From assembly GCA_022113835.1 (NCBI GenBank), contig JAILWY010000023.1, positions 806,001-870,000 on the forward strand: a DNA stretch of 64,000 nt. The letters are read 5' to 3'. Below the pieces are notes generated by a model, which did not search any database, was not told the origin of the DNA, and was given only the letters and a program-made list of their open reading frames with translations. The stretch comes from Atopsyche davidsoni. Its lineage: Eukaryota > Arthropoda > Insecta > Trichoptera > Hydrobiosidae. Position numbers and translations under genes: made by a program. Position 1 is the stretch's first letter, and each line of letters begins with the position of its first letter. Below are positions 34,571 to 47,094 of this stretch, piece by piece.

Positions 34571-35240
34571 ATAACTAATAAAACTTATTCTTTCTATAAG
34601 TTACAAATTGGCTATACGTGCGTAGGTCGCTTTATTATAGATACGAATTTTGTGGTAAAACCGCCATTTCAGCAGCCCTTTTTCATATTTTATTTTTATA
34701 TCTCAATGTCTGCAGCCACGCTCGGAGGCTTCGCTTCCGTATTTTCAGTTTCGCTTTCACGAGAATTTTCAGTAACCGAATTAAGGCGAGATTTATTTCA
34801 AAATTTATTGTGCGTAAATCGCGTGGCCTTTGCGAAAGAAAAAAACTATTTTAATCATTAGATTTATTTGTATTTTAGAAGTACTGTACTAAAATGCAAG
34901 TAGACAGACATCCAGCAGAGAACGATCGTATCTGCCCTAGACATGTTTGCTGCATCTGCTTTGATGTTAACTATAGTTTAACAGCTTTAAAGAAAATCCA
35001 ATGGTTTATTTTGTAATTGAACCTGTTTTTGTAAAAATAGCAAGCAGTAAGCTGCAAGAAAAGATGCTGGTTTTTAGTAGAAAACATTCAGCGGTACTTG
35101 TGGCAGTCAGCTTGATACACATACTGCATTTTGAAACTTAAAGATGCTCTTGTTTTGTCATTGGATTTACCTACCCTTGAAGTTAAGACAGTTGAGAGGA
35201 GTATGAAGCTTTTCGTTCATTCATATGGTAATATGTATGT
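34571..35240. other. AT-rich intergenic stretch, no gene
   Basis: The short frames at 34,618-34,861 and 35,131-35,325 show no recognisable domain and no splice support. Confidence 0.5.
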
Positions 35241-35251
35241 ATATTTATTAA

Positions 35252-35964
35252 CCCTTTGCACTCGAGAGGTGCATCTCAGTCACCACTTTGTTTGGTGTGG
35301 TGATATGTTGTTTATGTTTATGTGATCTTGTTCTTTAAAGTTCGTTCCTTAACACTGCCTATATAATTTTACAAAGATGATGTTATCTCCCTTTCAAACT
35401 ATTTCTAATTTCTTAAACTAATTTAAAACTAATTTCTTATCTAAGATAAGTGCGGCACCATGGACTGCGGTCTCAGTTCGACCATGACAGCCATGGAAAA
35501 AGGACTAGATGTGTACCTAATCAACTCATATACTTCTTATCGTAATCATTCATTTGAAGGTCCCTATTTGTTTAAACTTATATTGAACTGAGGAATAGAC
35601 TTTTTTCTCCCCCACAATATTAATTAGCTTTCCATTCACTTATCACACCATTATTTTGATATCTTTATAATATCTAATACCATTAAAACTTGGCAAAAGC
35701 CATCAAACGACATACTATTGTGAAAATTGTCCCGAAAAGCCGGGCATGCATCTCGGCAATTGTTACATGAAATATCATACAAACCAAAATAACAAAAACT
35801 TGTATAAAATGTAAATATACATAAAATATTAAAATATAAAAATTTTATGTGTTCATTTGTGTGTGTGATGATTTTAAGTTAGAGGTAAGAAATTCACCAA
35901 AAGCGCTACGAAACGCTTCGAGTTGCTGATTAATCCGCGCGGAAACGGTCTCGAGTGCAAAGGG
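35252..35964. mobile_element. piggyBac-type non-autonomous element
   Basis: TTAA (35,248-35,251) and TTAA (35,965-35,968) flank 16-bp perfect inverted ends CCCTTTGCACTCGAGA. TTAA duplication with CCC...GGG ends is the hallmark of piggyBac. The 713-bp interior has no transposase. Confidence 0.85.
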
Positions 35965-35974
35965 TTAACAAGTG

Positions 35975-37170
35975 TAAAGTCTTTGGCTTATCCGTAGCCG
36001 GAGCGTCATAGCTATTGTGATATATTTTTTTTATAGTTTTATAGGTAATTTCATAATGTATTCATGCGACATTCATTGACGAGTGTGTTGTTAGACGCAC
36101 GTCATTGGCTTCACTTATTACCGCCTACTTAGCCAGGCTAGAAGCACCCCGAGGCAGAGCCCCCGGAGAAGTCCGAAGAATATATATTCTATTATTATTT
36201 TTATTCTCGATAGCATAAATAACTGAAGAGGGGGGGTGGGGGTGCCGCTTCATTTATTTTATCTCTTTCTGGGGCGCAAAACAAACGGGGGTGCGCGGGC
36301 TGTAGAGAACTCACAGATAAACAAGTAAATGTTAGATTTATGAAATAAGCATTATATATTTATAATTATTAGATCTACCATTATATTATCTACGACAATA
36401 TGAGCGCTTTCAAGGGTTAATTCACATACAGACAAAACCGTAATATTTTAGCCATTTGGCTAAATATAAATATAGGAGACTTTAAAAGTATTATTTTTGA
36501 ACGTGCTTCTATGTGAACAAAATAAAGCTAATATTTATTTTAAATTTTGTACGCGACAAAACTACATAATACTTTACCTTAAGAATTCGCATAATTGATA
36601 ATGTAGCGAAAATGATAAACAGATGGATACATCAAGTATATTCAAACATTGATACGTTTTTATTTATTTATACGAAAGTCTTGTTAGGTTGGATAGATAT
36701 GTTTTGAAGTAAACGGTTCATATGAAAATTGTCGGATGGGATTTTAACCCATACCTCCTTACTGGACAAGTCCGAAAAGCTGATGTGAACATTTTAAAAT
36801 ATTTGTGACATTATAGGACATTTTATAATAAAATGTCAAGACTAATCGTCTTCGACCAAAATTAAACTATCAGGACGGAGATCGAACCGAGAACCTCCTG
36901 ATCGAGAGTCTAATTGAGCCAACATACATCTTGAGTGCTTGGTGAGGAGAGGCTGCTATCGGGTTATCACGGAGTAGGCCCGAACCCACCCGGGGCTGCA
37001 GTACCAGGGACGATGATGTTTCAGACAATCAATGATAATTCATGAATTAATCCCCATGGACGTTTTACTGCAGTCTACCCCATAAAACACGAACGCAAAC
37101 TGCAAATATTATTTCAAATTTAATTACTAACAATCACTTCCATTACTAAAACACATAACGGCTTGCACAA
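35975..37170. other. Intergenic stretch with G-run and SINE pieces
   Basis: There is a G-run at about 36,230-36,244. 36,725-36,785 carries a tRNA-like GGGATTTTAACCCATACCTC block. No gene. Confidence 0.45.
36790..36935 (-). mobile_element. tRNA-derived SINE
   Basis: On the minus strand TTGGCTCAATTAGACTCTCG (tRNA-like A region), GGTTCGATCTCCG (B box) and GGTCGAAGACGATTAG (body) follow in the order seen at 26,763 and 45,735. Confidence 0.6.
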
Positions 37171-37551
37171 TAGGTGCATCTGTCGCCAAACTCCTCAGCG
37201 CTCATTAAAACGAGGGGGGCAAATCCGCTGCACCCCCTGCAGCCCCCGCCCTCGTGTCAATTACGAATTAAAACATTAACGCCGTCCAGTGGGAGGGGGC
37301 GCCAATTAAAACCCGTTTATTTATGTTGCCCTCCCACCCCCATGCCTCCCCCCCGCGGTATGATTTAGCACTGCATTAGCAGTCACCACTTGAAGAGGGG
37401 AGCTGACGCGATACCCGAAACGGCGCTGAAATCAACCGCGAATGGAACTAAACATTAACGGCTTGTAAAAAGCAATGGGTCCTGAATCGCAATAGTCTGT
37501 TTTTATTATTTTTCTCTGTTTCTATTTGTACCTCGTTTGAAATAGTATATG

Positions 37552-37927
37552 CAGTAAAACCCCGCTTTACGCGAGGGATACGCTTTGGAAAAAGTCGCTT
37601 TAAGTGAAATTCGCGTATATCAGGGTTTACGATTAAACATACATACATATTCAAAACTTAATACAAAAAAATATGAATCATTTAAATCAATCACTTTATG
37701 CAGTATTACATGTTATTTTTTACTGAAAAATACATATTTTGTCTTTTGGGTAGCGTTTCTTTTACGTTCTTGTAAAATACGTTTATAGCACCCAACGCTG
37801 TTTTAAATTGTTAAGAGAAGTCCAATGACTACATTATGTTTATACACATTCTTAAAAATAAGAAATTCGCGTTATGCGAGGCATTTTAACGCGAAATTTT
37901 AAATTCGCATTATAGTGGGTATTACTG
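37552..37927. mobile_element. pogo-like MITE, copy 1
   Basis: It starts CAGTAAAACCCCGCTTTACG and ends TATTACTG followed by TA. It is homologous throughout to the copy at 49,680-50,057 but lacks part of the right terminal repeat. Confidence 0.75.
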
Positions 37928-37934
37928 TATTTTC

Positions 37935-39000
37935 TCAAATGATTTTATTTCATTTTATTTGAAAAATACAATCTCAATATTAGGGTACCGCATAAAAATG
38001 CATCTCCATCACTAATAATAAATTATAAATGTACTCACATCATTGAAATATAATCTATCTATTGAGTTTATCAATTTAAATATCTCACCCAGTTTGATTT
38101 AATTACATATATTAACAAGATCAGAAGGCACACCTATTTAAACAATCTACTTACAATAATATTTGCGAGTTGAAGTTTCAATTAAATATTTGCTCATCGA
38201 CGTGTCAATTATAACTGGGAAGACTGAGTTTCCAAACAGTCGAATAATTAAAATATCAGCTGTCACAGTCTATTGCTTCACGAAGAACAGGTACTATCTG
38301 CTAACAGTAACTGTAACATTAAAAATATTAATTTTAACAGTTTTGGTTAGTTGCTGCTGGTTTTTTTCTGTTGTTTATGAAGCGGTCGGTCAGTTTGGTT
38401 GTCGGTTGTGTCGCAACGCGTGTAGGCAGCTTAAATCTTAACGAGGAGCGCAGGAGGTTCCCGCCCCCGTAATTGTGCAAGTTCCACGTTGCTGGTGTGT
38501 CGCACCGTTTGGGTCGCCGAATACCTACCATTTTCAAGTTACAGGGAAATTTTAATAGACCTCAATGAAAAAATAATAATAAAAACTGAAAGGTTAACGA
38601 TACCGCATGTTTATTCATTGCCTCATAGAGGCATCGTTGAAGTGATTTTATGACCGATTTTGTTGCACGCAATTGAAAATGTAAAAGGTTAAAACATTTG
38701 TCTTCATTTGAGGATTCACCGGTTCATTAAAATATAAGATTTTTAAATTGGGGGTTAACTCAGACTTGCCTGTCGACAGTGAGATTTTAATGGTTTAACT
38801 ATAGCATACTGTTAAAGAAAAGTATCCCCAAAAGGTAGCACATAATTGTAAAATGCAAATAAAACTTTTCGCCATAAACCTTAATACATAATATATTAAA
38901 ATGGTTTGTAAGTGCTGTGCTGCGTTATACTAGGAAAAGTACAACGAAGCAGAACAAGAATCAAGCCCAAAAAATAATAAGCCCTTAAAGCCTCAAATCG
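37935..39000. other. AT-rich intergenic stretch, no gene
   Basis: The only recognisable unit is one arm of the fold-back MITE family at 38,387-38,432 (GTCGGTTGTGTCGCAACGCG). Confidence 0.45.
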
Positions 39001-39140
39001 GGCCGTCGGGTAGTCTGGCAGCGTCCTGCTCGCATATCCGGCGGGAGATGATTTCCCGGGCGCCATTTTGTCGAGCGGCGGCCATCTTGCCCCCTCCCCC
39101 CCTCCCCGCCCGTCCGAGGCTCCTCCCACGGACTTTCCCG
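39000..39140 (-). promoter_or_regulatory. CpG island with GGCAAGATGGCC
   Basis: On the minus strand a G-rich block leads into GGCAAGATGGCCGCC and, 15 bp later, AAAATGGCGCCC. AAGATGGC is a YY1/Pho-type motif and also a strong start context, but no splice partner is visible. Confidence 0.3.
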
Positions 39141-39512
39141 GCTGCGAGATTTACTGTTGACTTATTTCAAATATTTTCGTCACTAAAGACTAACATAAAA
39201 AAAATAATATTTCGATAAAAATATGAAATTTACCAAATTAATGTTTTTATTATTTTTTGTATACGTACTTAGCTTCCGCTGTAAAAAAAAATATTTTATA
39301 AACATTAACGGAGTCCGAATTTATTGTATTCATTTTTTTTATGTTTTGTGTTTTATTTTTTAGAATAATTTTTAGAAAAGCATTGAATTTGATGATATGC
39401 GGCATGGCGCGTATAGAATGGACGCCATATTCGGAGTTACGCAACCGGCAGCCCCGCCGCCCCGGGATCCCCGCCCCGCTGGCGCCGGCCCCCGCCATAA
39501 ACCACGCCGGGG

Positions 39513-39965
39513 AGGATCTGCAGCCAGGGCCTGTAAACTGCCATCTTTGACAAATCACCAGAAAAGCTGTGTAAACACACTGTGCGATACAACCGAAAGG
39601 CGAACGTAGCTGCTTAACTATGAAAAAACACCAAAAATAATATTATTACTATTGGCCTATTGGTCAATTGCAGGATCTGCAACTTGGCCCTGTAAACTGC
39701 CTTCTTTAACAAATCACCAGCAAAGCTGTCTACACACGATGCGATACAACCGAAAGGCGAACGTAGCTGCTTAACTATGAAAAAACACCAAAAATAATAT
39801 TATTATTATTGGCCAATTGCAGGATCTGCAACATGGGCCTGTAAACTGCTAGCTTTGACAAATCACCCGCAAAGCTGTCTACACTCGATGCGATACAACC
39901 GAAAGGCGAACGTAGCTGCTTAACTATGAAAAAAACATCAAAAATAATATTATTATTATTGGTTC
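39513..39965 (+). repeat. Tandem triplication, unit about 150-160 bp
   Basis: GGATCTGCA recurs at 39,513 (GGATCTGCAG), 39,673 and 39,822, each followed by CTGTAAACTG, ACAAATCACC, CAACCGAAAGGCGAACGTAG and an AATAATATTATTA stretch. The first unit overlaps a GC island at 39,400-39,540. Confidence 0.85.
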
Positions 39966-40029
39966 TATTGGCCAATTACTGCATGATTGTTGGTTGTGTT
40001 GCTACGTGTGTAGGCTTCTTTACAAAAGC

Positions 40030-42840
40030 GCTGCGTTATATGCTATAAAATTCTCGGCGCATGTAACACGCAGATTTTATACCTGCTATAAAAAAAATAT
40101 TTTTCGCACACTAAAGTAGTCTGTCTACAGGCGCTGTGGCTAAACCGAACTATGGCGAGAGATTTTGCGTTGTTTTTCCATACAGCAAAACTATAAAAAT
40201 CACCTAAAGATAGAAATGGCTATTGGCACAAACCGTTTAATTGCAGTTTGTGTCGCAGCGTGTGGAAGCAGCTGTAATTGCTCGGTTTATGGACGTCATG
40301 GAAAAATTATATTTGAAATGCCTAGAGATAACTATAAACGCGAGGCAATCAGAATCCTTCAATAGAAATTGAATGAAGATAAGATATATATATTTTTTTA
40401 TTTGTTAGCTGTCATTATTAATTATTAAATCATCAGGGTATGCATTGAATCGTGTAAACGCAATGTTCAGTTGCATTTTTTTTATTTGTGAATGACTTTA
40501 TTAAAACGGAGCTACAATAACGGACAATCATTTTTTTAACTAATTTTAATTCGGGTCTATCAAAGCATTGTTAAGTGCAATGCTAATGCATTTAATTTGA
40601 AAACTTAAAATACATTACACATTTAGTTTTCGCAGAGCTACTGTGAATGTCGGCCCTCTGCGGCCCTTCAGGGGCAGAAAACATAAAAAATCGTTTCCCT
40701 CCCTTCACTGCGGCAAGTCCCGGGCTGTCGCAGTATCTGGCCATCCCTCCGACCTCCCTCCCGAGCCTCCAGCCCTCCCTTCTATATACCAGCCCGGTAT
40801 GTGCGTCTCTCTGCAGTATATATATATGTACGCAGCATCCACAGTACATACAGGATGTTTCTTAAAAACATGAAGTAAAAGATTTACTCTGTTCTTGAGT
40901 GTTATGCGGCGCTATTTTTAATATTTAAAATACCATGACGATGGTGCTGTGCCGAGGCATTCGGATTTATAATTTTTTAGCTGTGAGTATGTAATGGCAA
41001 TAGCAGCCTTATTCTTTGACCAATTGAGCTACAGTGTCGCTGTACAACCTGCATGCACTATAGCTCCTGTGTATTCAAGAGTACCAGAAGGTGAAAGGTG
41101 AGTCGTCGAAAATTCTTATGTTATGCGCTAAAAAGAGCTTCCATAATTACAACTTTGTTTGATACAACAGTAGTTTTTTTTCTTCGACATGCTGTATACA
41201 GCATCGGCTACCCTGGCGGAGGAGGAGGCCGATGGAGCGGTCGGGGGTTGGCGCGCTGCCAGGGCTGGTGGAGGTTCGCAAACTTTCACAAAAGGTTCTT
41301 CCCCTCGCCGGCGGGGTAAAGTTTCTGGAGGCATGGACTCACAATGCCCCATCAGCAGAACGCGTGACGCAGCGGAGATAATGCCCTGACCTTGGGATAT
41401 TATCTGTTATTTATTTTATTAACTTTACAAACTAAAGCTGCCCACAACTGACTGGCCAACAACGTCGGATTAAGGACGCTTTGTAGCTCGTGTTGCAAAA
41501 TGTGTACTCACAACAAAGATGACATATTTTTGTAGCATGTTTTTATTATCACCATAGAGACTGAAAAAATCTACACACGATGATACTAAAATCATCACAG
41601 ACAGACAAGCTTACCAGAATGACAAGCTACTGCTTGCCGAAGAGCACAATTGTCTATACGCTCAAAAAAAATGAAAGGGCATTCGCATACGTACAGAGAA
41701 TTTAGTGAAAAGTTTTATGTGCGATTTATAATTGAATGTTTTGCCGTTTCGTTTCTGGGAATAAAGGTTGTGGAAACTCCGCCGCTTCCAAAGTATTTTT
41801 TTCCTATTCGCCGCCAGCAAAACATTGCGTCAGTTGGTGGAGGAGAAAACAAGATGGCAGCCGGGCCGGCGCCGGGGGGGCGGGGAAGGGGGGCAGGGGG
41901 GGGGGGAGCAGGGGGGGGGGAGGGCGTGGAAGGGGGCGGAGGGCGCGGGCCGGCGACGCCCAACGCCCTGCGCCCAGCCCTACTCGGAGATCTAGCAACT
42001 ACTGAATATTCAACAAACCCGCAGTGCACGCCTAATAATACTCGAGTTTTTTTTTAATCATTTTCTGGTCCGTTTTGCGAAAAATCGACTGCACCAAACG
42101 AAAAAATTTAAATGCAAAAAGTTAGATACATCCCTTCTTCCGAACAGAATTTTTTTTTATATCTTGTAAATTTAGTTTTTGTATGATAAATATGTGTTTT
42201 TCCGATTGAAGTGTAGGAATTTGGAGATTCGTTATGTCCCTGTTCTAAGAGTCCTAAACATTTAAAAATCTTTTTTTTCAATTGGAATTAAAAGGTTAAA
42301 TATAAACCCTGTGCGATTTATTATTTTGAAAATTAAAAAAAATATATATTTTACAAAATTTGGTTTTGAAAAGTCGTCATTTAATCCAATTTTTCAACGT
42401 ATTGAAAATGGACGTTAATTAAATAATAAAAAATAGATAAAAATAATTATTAGTTTTCTCTTTACTCTATAAAAAATCATCTTTCGACATAGAACAATAA
42501 AGTGACAATTAAATGACACGATTTCGTTAGGTAAAACGGTCCTTTTTTTGTGGACAAGGTTTCGATCCACTATAACACTAAAAACGTTTCGGTCTCCGCA
42601 ACATCTACCTTTCATTCTCAGGTAATTGCTACAATAAAATCGTAAGAACGTATAATACATAGCCATTGGCTCAAAGTTTTGTCTGGAGATATCAACTTGT
42701 TCAGTGATGGTGTGATCAAATCTATTTCAATTCACAGTATGTTTTGCTGCACATTGCATTTTTATATCAATACTTTAATATTAGTATTTAAATACATAAC
42801 TCACTGAATTTATTTAATTAATACATTTTTATTTATCTTC
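40030..42840. other. Intergenic stretch with GC islands, no gene
   Basis: GC islands at 40,640-40,800, 41,200-41,400 and 41,860-41,990 sit in AT-rich DNA. A relic of the repeat seen at 361 and 2,575 covers 40,880-40,990. Frames in the islands are composition-driven. Confidence 0.45.
41855..41990 (+). repeat. G-run island (quadruplex-prone) after AAGATGGC
   Basis: ACAAGATGGCAGCCGG is followed by runs of up to eleven G. The Gly-rich frame starting at this ATG and those opposite it are low complexity; I do not call a gene. Confidence 0.6.
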
Positions 42841-43020
42841 TTCTTCAAGTGACTCTCTTCATAGGAGGTTGGCGATCATTTCATTGAGCATCATACTCAT
42901 GCTGAGTCCTTGTGTCCTTCTAGACCGCAGTTTTACATTGGAAGGAAAAGTCTGCGTATTGGTGCTGCACAATAGCATTATTATATAATCACATGGACAT
43001 GCATAAGTAACAGAATTGGG
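42840..43020 (-). mobile_element. LINE-type 3' tail
   Basis: An inverted tail (CTCTTCATAGGAGGTTGGCG, then GTGCTGCACAATAGCATTAT) of the same family as 13,000-14,535. Confidence 0.6.
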
Positions 43021-43024
43021 AGGC

Positions 43025-44930
43025 TTTATAAAGGTTTATACTATAGACAAAAACATGTATTTTTCATTATGATTCAGCATGAAGATAAACTTTAAGTCAA
43101 GGCGATGTTTATTCAATACAGATGAAGTGAATTCTGAGACGTCGTCTCTGTATAATAAATGAGATACGAGTATAAAGTAAATTGATAAGTCGCGTACCTG
43201 AGTAACATCTTATCTAATAGAATTGATCGCCGAATCATAAATATTAGTTTACCTGGAAGACTTGTTATTTAGTAATAAAATAAAATCGCTCTCAGGTTAT
43301 ATGTATTTTATCAAATGATACTGTGTAGTTGTTTTTCTGGAGAAAAATATTTAAAGATACTTAGTTTTTTCTGACGTTTCGCTCGTAGTTCTGAGGTCAT
43401 TGAGCCCATTTGATTTGCTGATGAAGTGGTTTTTGCTCTTTATGTAATTATACGAATACCAGGATATAAGTAGTTTTAAAAATATAATTTTTATGTAGAA
43501 ACGACAAAGGGGGATGGACAACCAGTAACAGCAAGTTTAGCAGCATGGTTTAGTGTAATTTGCTATTGCAGTTTTGTGCTGCGTCACATGAATAAGATGC
43601 CGATGATGATAGTCTTGTTGTCACATTCAGTACATTTACTCTACTTAAAGAATTTAATCAACATTAGAATTTAATCTTCTATCTTTCCGTGGAAAAACAG
43701 ACACTTGAGTGAAAAAAAGCACGTACCTTGCAGAGACGGTTGGTAATTATTATTGTTAGTTATTATTCAATGAATTATTATACGAAGAATACACGTATAA
43801 AATAGATAAATGTTTAATTAATTTTTAAGTTCTGTTGCATTATTAGTAAAAAAAATTACATCTTGAATGTCAACTCTACGAAAATTTGGGAAACCCGAAC
43901 TTGACTTTAGTATCTAGAAATTGCTAATAAGTGTAAAAGCCTTGATTGATCGATTTACACGATTATTATTATAAATATTATTTTTTGCTATTATGTAGTT
44001 CAGGTATTTACTTTAGGCCTGTAAACATAAAGCAAAGGTTTTTCAAACATGAACGCATTTTTTTAAAACTTGTTTTATCGCAAAAATGTGATTTTAAGTT
44101 TATGTTATAATCAGTAAGTTATATTAATTAAATATATAAATCGAATAATAACGAAAAGTGTATTGAATATGCGCTAATTCTAAATATCGTAAAATTTACT
44201 TCATGTTGTACATAATTTTAATTTTAAATCTCAAAACTCATCGCACGCCCCTGGTATCTTGTTTACATTAAATTCACAATTTGTTTTAGTTATATATACT
44301 AAGTGACCGGAATAAATATCAAAGTCAGATATGATAAATATTTAAGTCAGATAATTAAATATACATAAAAAAATTTATCTTGATCTTTATAAATAAATAT
44401 TATTGCATGATATTGCTTTTTTAAAGCTGTCGTATACAGGATAATCCAAAACAAAGTTAATTTACCCCTTTTATTATTCAATTTATACAGGTTTATTATT
44501 AACCTACTATGTTTCGACAACGTGTTTTGAAAAAATTATCCATGAAAACATATTATTTGACGTCAAAGGTGATTCGTGTTATTTAAGACCATTGATCATA
44601 TATATTTACGAATATTGTGAACAATTAGCAGATTATCTTTAAAATGGTTTTAAAATTATACCTCTCAAAAATATATGCTAACTACTATACATATCTGCAT
44701 TTATATTTATTAAAAAATATGATAAATATCTTGCGATCTTTGAGCTAGTAAAAATAGTCTGCAAATTATCAAATGATTCATTTATATAGACAGAATCGAT
44801 TATGATAACTTTAAAAACCGTGTTAATATGTATTTTATCTGAATATCCTGTTGTGTGAATTTGCAATAGTTTTCATAATTATCGCAGGTATTTTACTTCA
44901 AGTAGGTAATCTTCAGGATATATCACATTT
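43025..44930. other. AT-rich intergenic stretch, no gene
   Basis: I see no coding, RNA or element signature beyond short AT-rich frames. Confidence 0.5.
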
Positions 44931-44940
44931 TCCGATTGCC

Positions 44941-45016
44941 TTATCATTTATCGATAGCGTAAATATCCCATGTTTAAATATTATAAATACGAAAAAGGCA
45001 GATAATGGAGTTCATT
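44941..45016 (+). promoter_or_regulatory. Gene A promoter: GATA sites, TATA box, initiator
   Basis: TTATCA (44,941) and TTATCGATAG (44,948) are GATA-type sites. TATAAATA (44,982-44,989) lies about 30 bp before a TCATT initiator-like site (45,012-45,016). The ATG is at 45,082. Confidence 0.6.
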
Positions 45017-45081
45017 GATTAGTGCTCCTTCCAATATAATTGCTTTTTGCAAACTACATCTGGTTATATTTTGTGACTTAT

Positions 45082-47051
45082 ATGATCAACATGCTTGGTA
45101 AGTACACATAACTTAATTTAAATACAGTTTTTATTTAAATTATAATTAAAATAAAAATATTTTTAGCAGGAGTGCGTCACTAGGAACATCAAAACTTTTT
45201 ATTATTTTATCTTTATTTTTTAGCGATTCACAAGTTATTTATTTAATATAAATTGTGATTTTGAAGGGGTATGAACGAATTACCTGAATTTGCATTGATT
45301 CATATAAAACTAATTGTCTCGGTTTTGCTAAAAATAATAACTGTTGTTAACTGTATGAACCGCGAATATTATTACAGTAGTAAAAAAAACAAACATTGTT
45401 TTGTGATATTTTTTTCGTAGCTAATGATTAGTTTTCCTCGATATTGAGGTGCGTCAAGTTTTGATTAATTTACTGGCGTATCGAATACGGTCATATATTT
45501 AATAATAATAATTTTAATTTGATTTCAGGAAATGTTTTAGTTATGTTGGCCGTTGCGACGACCTCGTTCGCCCTGGTGTGCCCCCCCGAGGCTCGAGCTG
45601 ACTTCCCTGACGAGTCTGACGTCACGAAGTACATCTCCTGCGTCGGAGGCTCGGCTCTCCCCAGGAACTGTGACCGAGGACTAGTCTTCAATGCAGACCA
45701 GAAGGTAGGTTTATATTTGTGGCTTTCACGGTTGTTGGTTTAAAGGTCCTCGTTTCGATCTTCGAATTGACAGGTGAATAAAATTTGATGCTATTGGGTA
45801 CCCACCTGTTATTAATTTTAGTCGAAGATGATTTGTTTTAGTGTCGATACAAATCGTTTTTATATAGAAAAATAAATAAAAATATAGTATCAATATCATC
45901 AGAAATCTTAATATTCTAAAATCTAAACGATTCCTTCACATCACTTTGCAACTAAAAGCGACTTTATAACCTAGGGCTATCGGGAATATAAACCTAGTAA
46001 GGATCCATTCCTTCTTTGTAACATATTTTAAACTCTTAATATGTGTAGTGTGTGATTGTATTATTAAAAATCTTCATTAAAAAAACCATTTTACTGTAAA
46101 GCACTAAATACTTCTAAGTGCTAAATACTTAAAACTCGTAGGCACGATTTTTCAAAATATTTGATCTTTTCCAGATAACGCCATCTAATTATAAACTTCT
46201 GAAACTATTAACTGTTTAACTTTATTTGGTATATTTTGGTTTGCGTCTTGGATAAAGATGAATTAAAAATTACAAAACTGAATCTTGTGGAACGATTTAC
46301 AAGGGAGTACAAAAGGAGGTTTTTTCGTGCACAATGGTTTTTTTAAATTGTTTTTGAATTATTTACATTTTTTTGTAACCGGTCTGCTTCTCTTAATGAG
46401 CTCAAAAATATTGTGTATATTAATTCATTCGCATTGGACCTGATCGCAGCGATGCAGAGCTGAGCCGCCCGTGTGCCCCGAGAGCCAGCTGGAGGTGCAG
46501 CTGCTGCCGCACGAGAGTGACTGCACCAAGTTCTACAAGTGTGCTCACGGCACTCTGGTCGTCTTCCAGTGCCCCGTCGGCACGGAGTACAACCCTGACA
46601 GGCTGGTGGGCATTCTCTTCATCCGTCACTTGTGCATGGCTGCCATTCTGTAAATATTCTGACCAGCGCGCGATCCCTTTCAGGTGTGCGACTGGCCGAC
46701 AGCTGGAGGATGCTCCTCATCGTCCACCGCGTCTCCTCCGACGGAGCCCCCCTCGTCTACTGCAGAGCCCACCACGGCCGAGCCCTCCGTCTGCCCCGAG
46801 GGCTCCGAGTCCATCACCATCGTCCCGCACCCCTCGGACTGCTCCAAGTTCTACGTGTGCATGGGCTCTTCCCCTACGGAGTACTCCTGCAGCGTGGGAA
46901 CCGAATTCAACCCCGACACGCAGGTGGGCGACTAAAATGATATTATCGATGACTTCTTTTAAACTTTATTGATTTAAATTAATTTTGTTCTTTGTTTCAG
47001 TCGTGTGAAAAGATCTCTGAAAATGGATGCACAGCCTCTCAGAGGAAATGA
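45082..47051 (+). CDS. Secreted chitin-binding peritrophin, three CBM14 modules (gene A)
   Basis: Five exons joined by GT-AG introns (45,082-45,097; 45,529-45,704; 46,450-46,605; 46,684-46,923; 47,001-47,051) give 212 residues. Residues 1-22 are a signal peptide (VLVMLAVATTSFAL core). Modules lie at about 23-66, 73-126 and 153-206; the last two have six Cys and the KFYxC and EYNP/EFNP signatures, the middle one ending CDWPTAGGC. Module 1 has only four Cys: Val replaces Cys2 and Cys6 is absent. A Ser/Thr/Pro linker (127-152) may be O-glycosylated. CBM14 proteins bind chitin outside the cell, classically in the gut peritrophic matrix; that location is inferred. AATAAA at 47,071 follows the TGA by 20 bp. 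A SINE sits in intron 2. Confidence 0.9.
45735..45870 (+). mobile_element. tRNA-derived SINE in intron 2 of gene A
   Basis: GGTCCTCGTTTCGATCTTCG (B-box region) is followed by AGTCGAAGATGATTTGTTTT, as in the copies at 26,763 and 36,790. Confidence 0.5.
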
Positions 47052-47094
47052 CGCAACGTATTTTTATTAAAATAAAAATACATTATTCTTGTTG

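Noticed and set aside
41650..42057. 135-residue plus-strand frame with Gly-rich centre
   Set aside because: Its middle is a G-run tract that is open in all registers and its flanks have no recognisable domain.
46420..46972. Frames overlapping gene A exons in other registers (46,420-46,629 minus; 46,517-46,972 and 46,632-46,940 plus)
   Set aside because: Shadows of the GC-rich peritrophin exons; the CBM14 cysteine pattern is only in the chosen frame.
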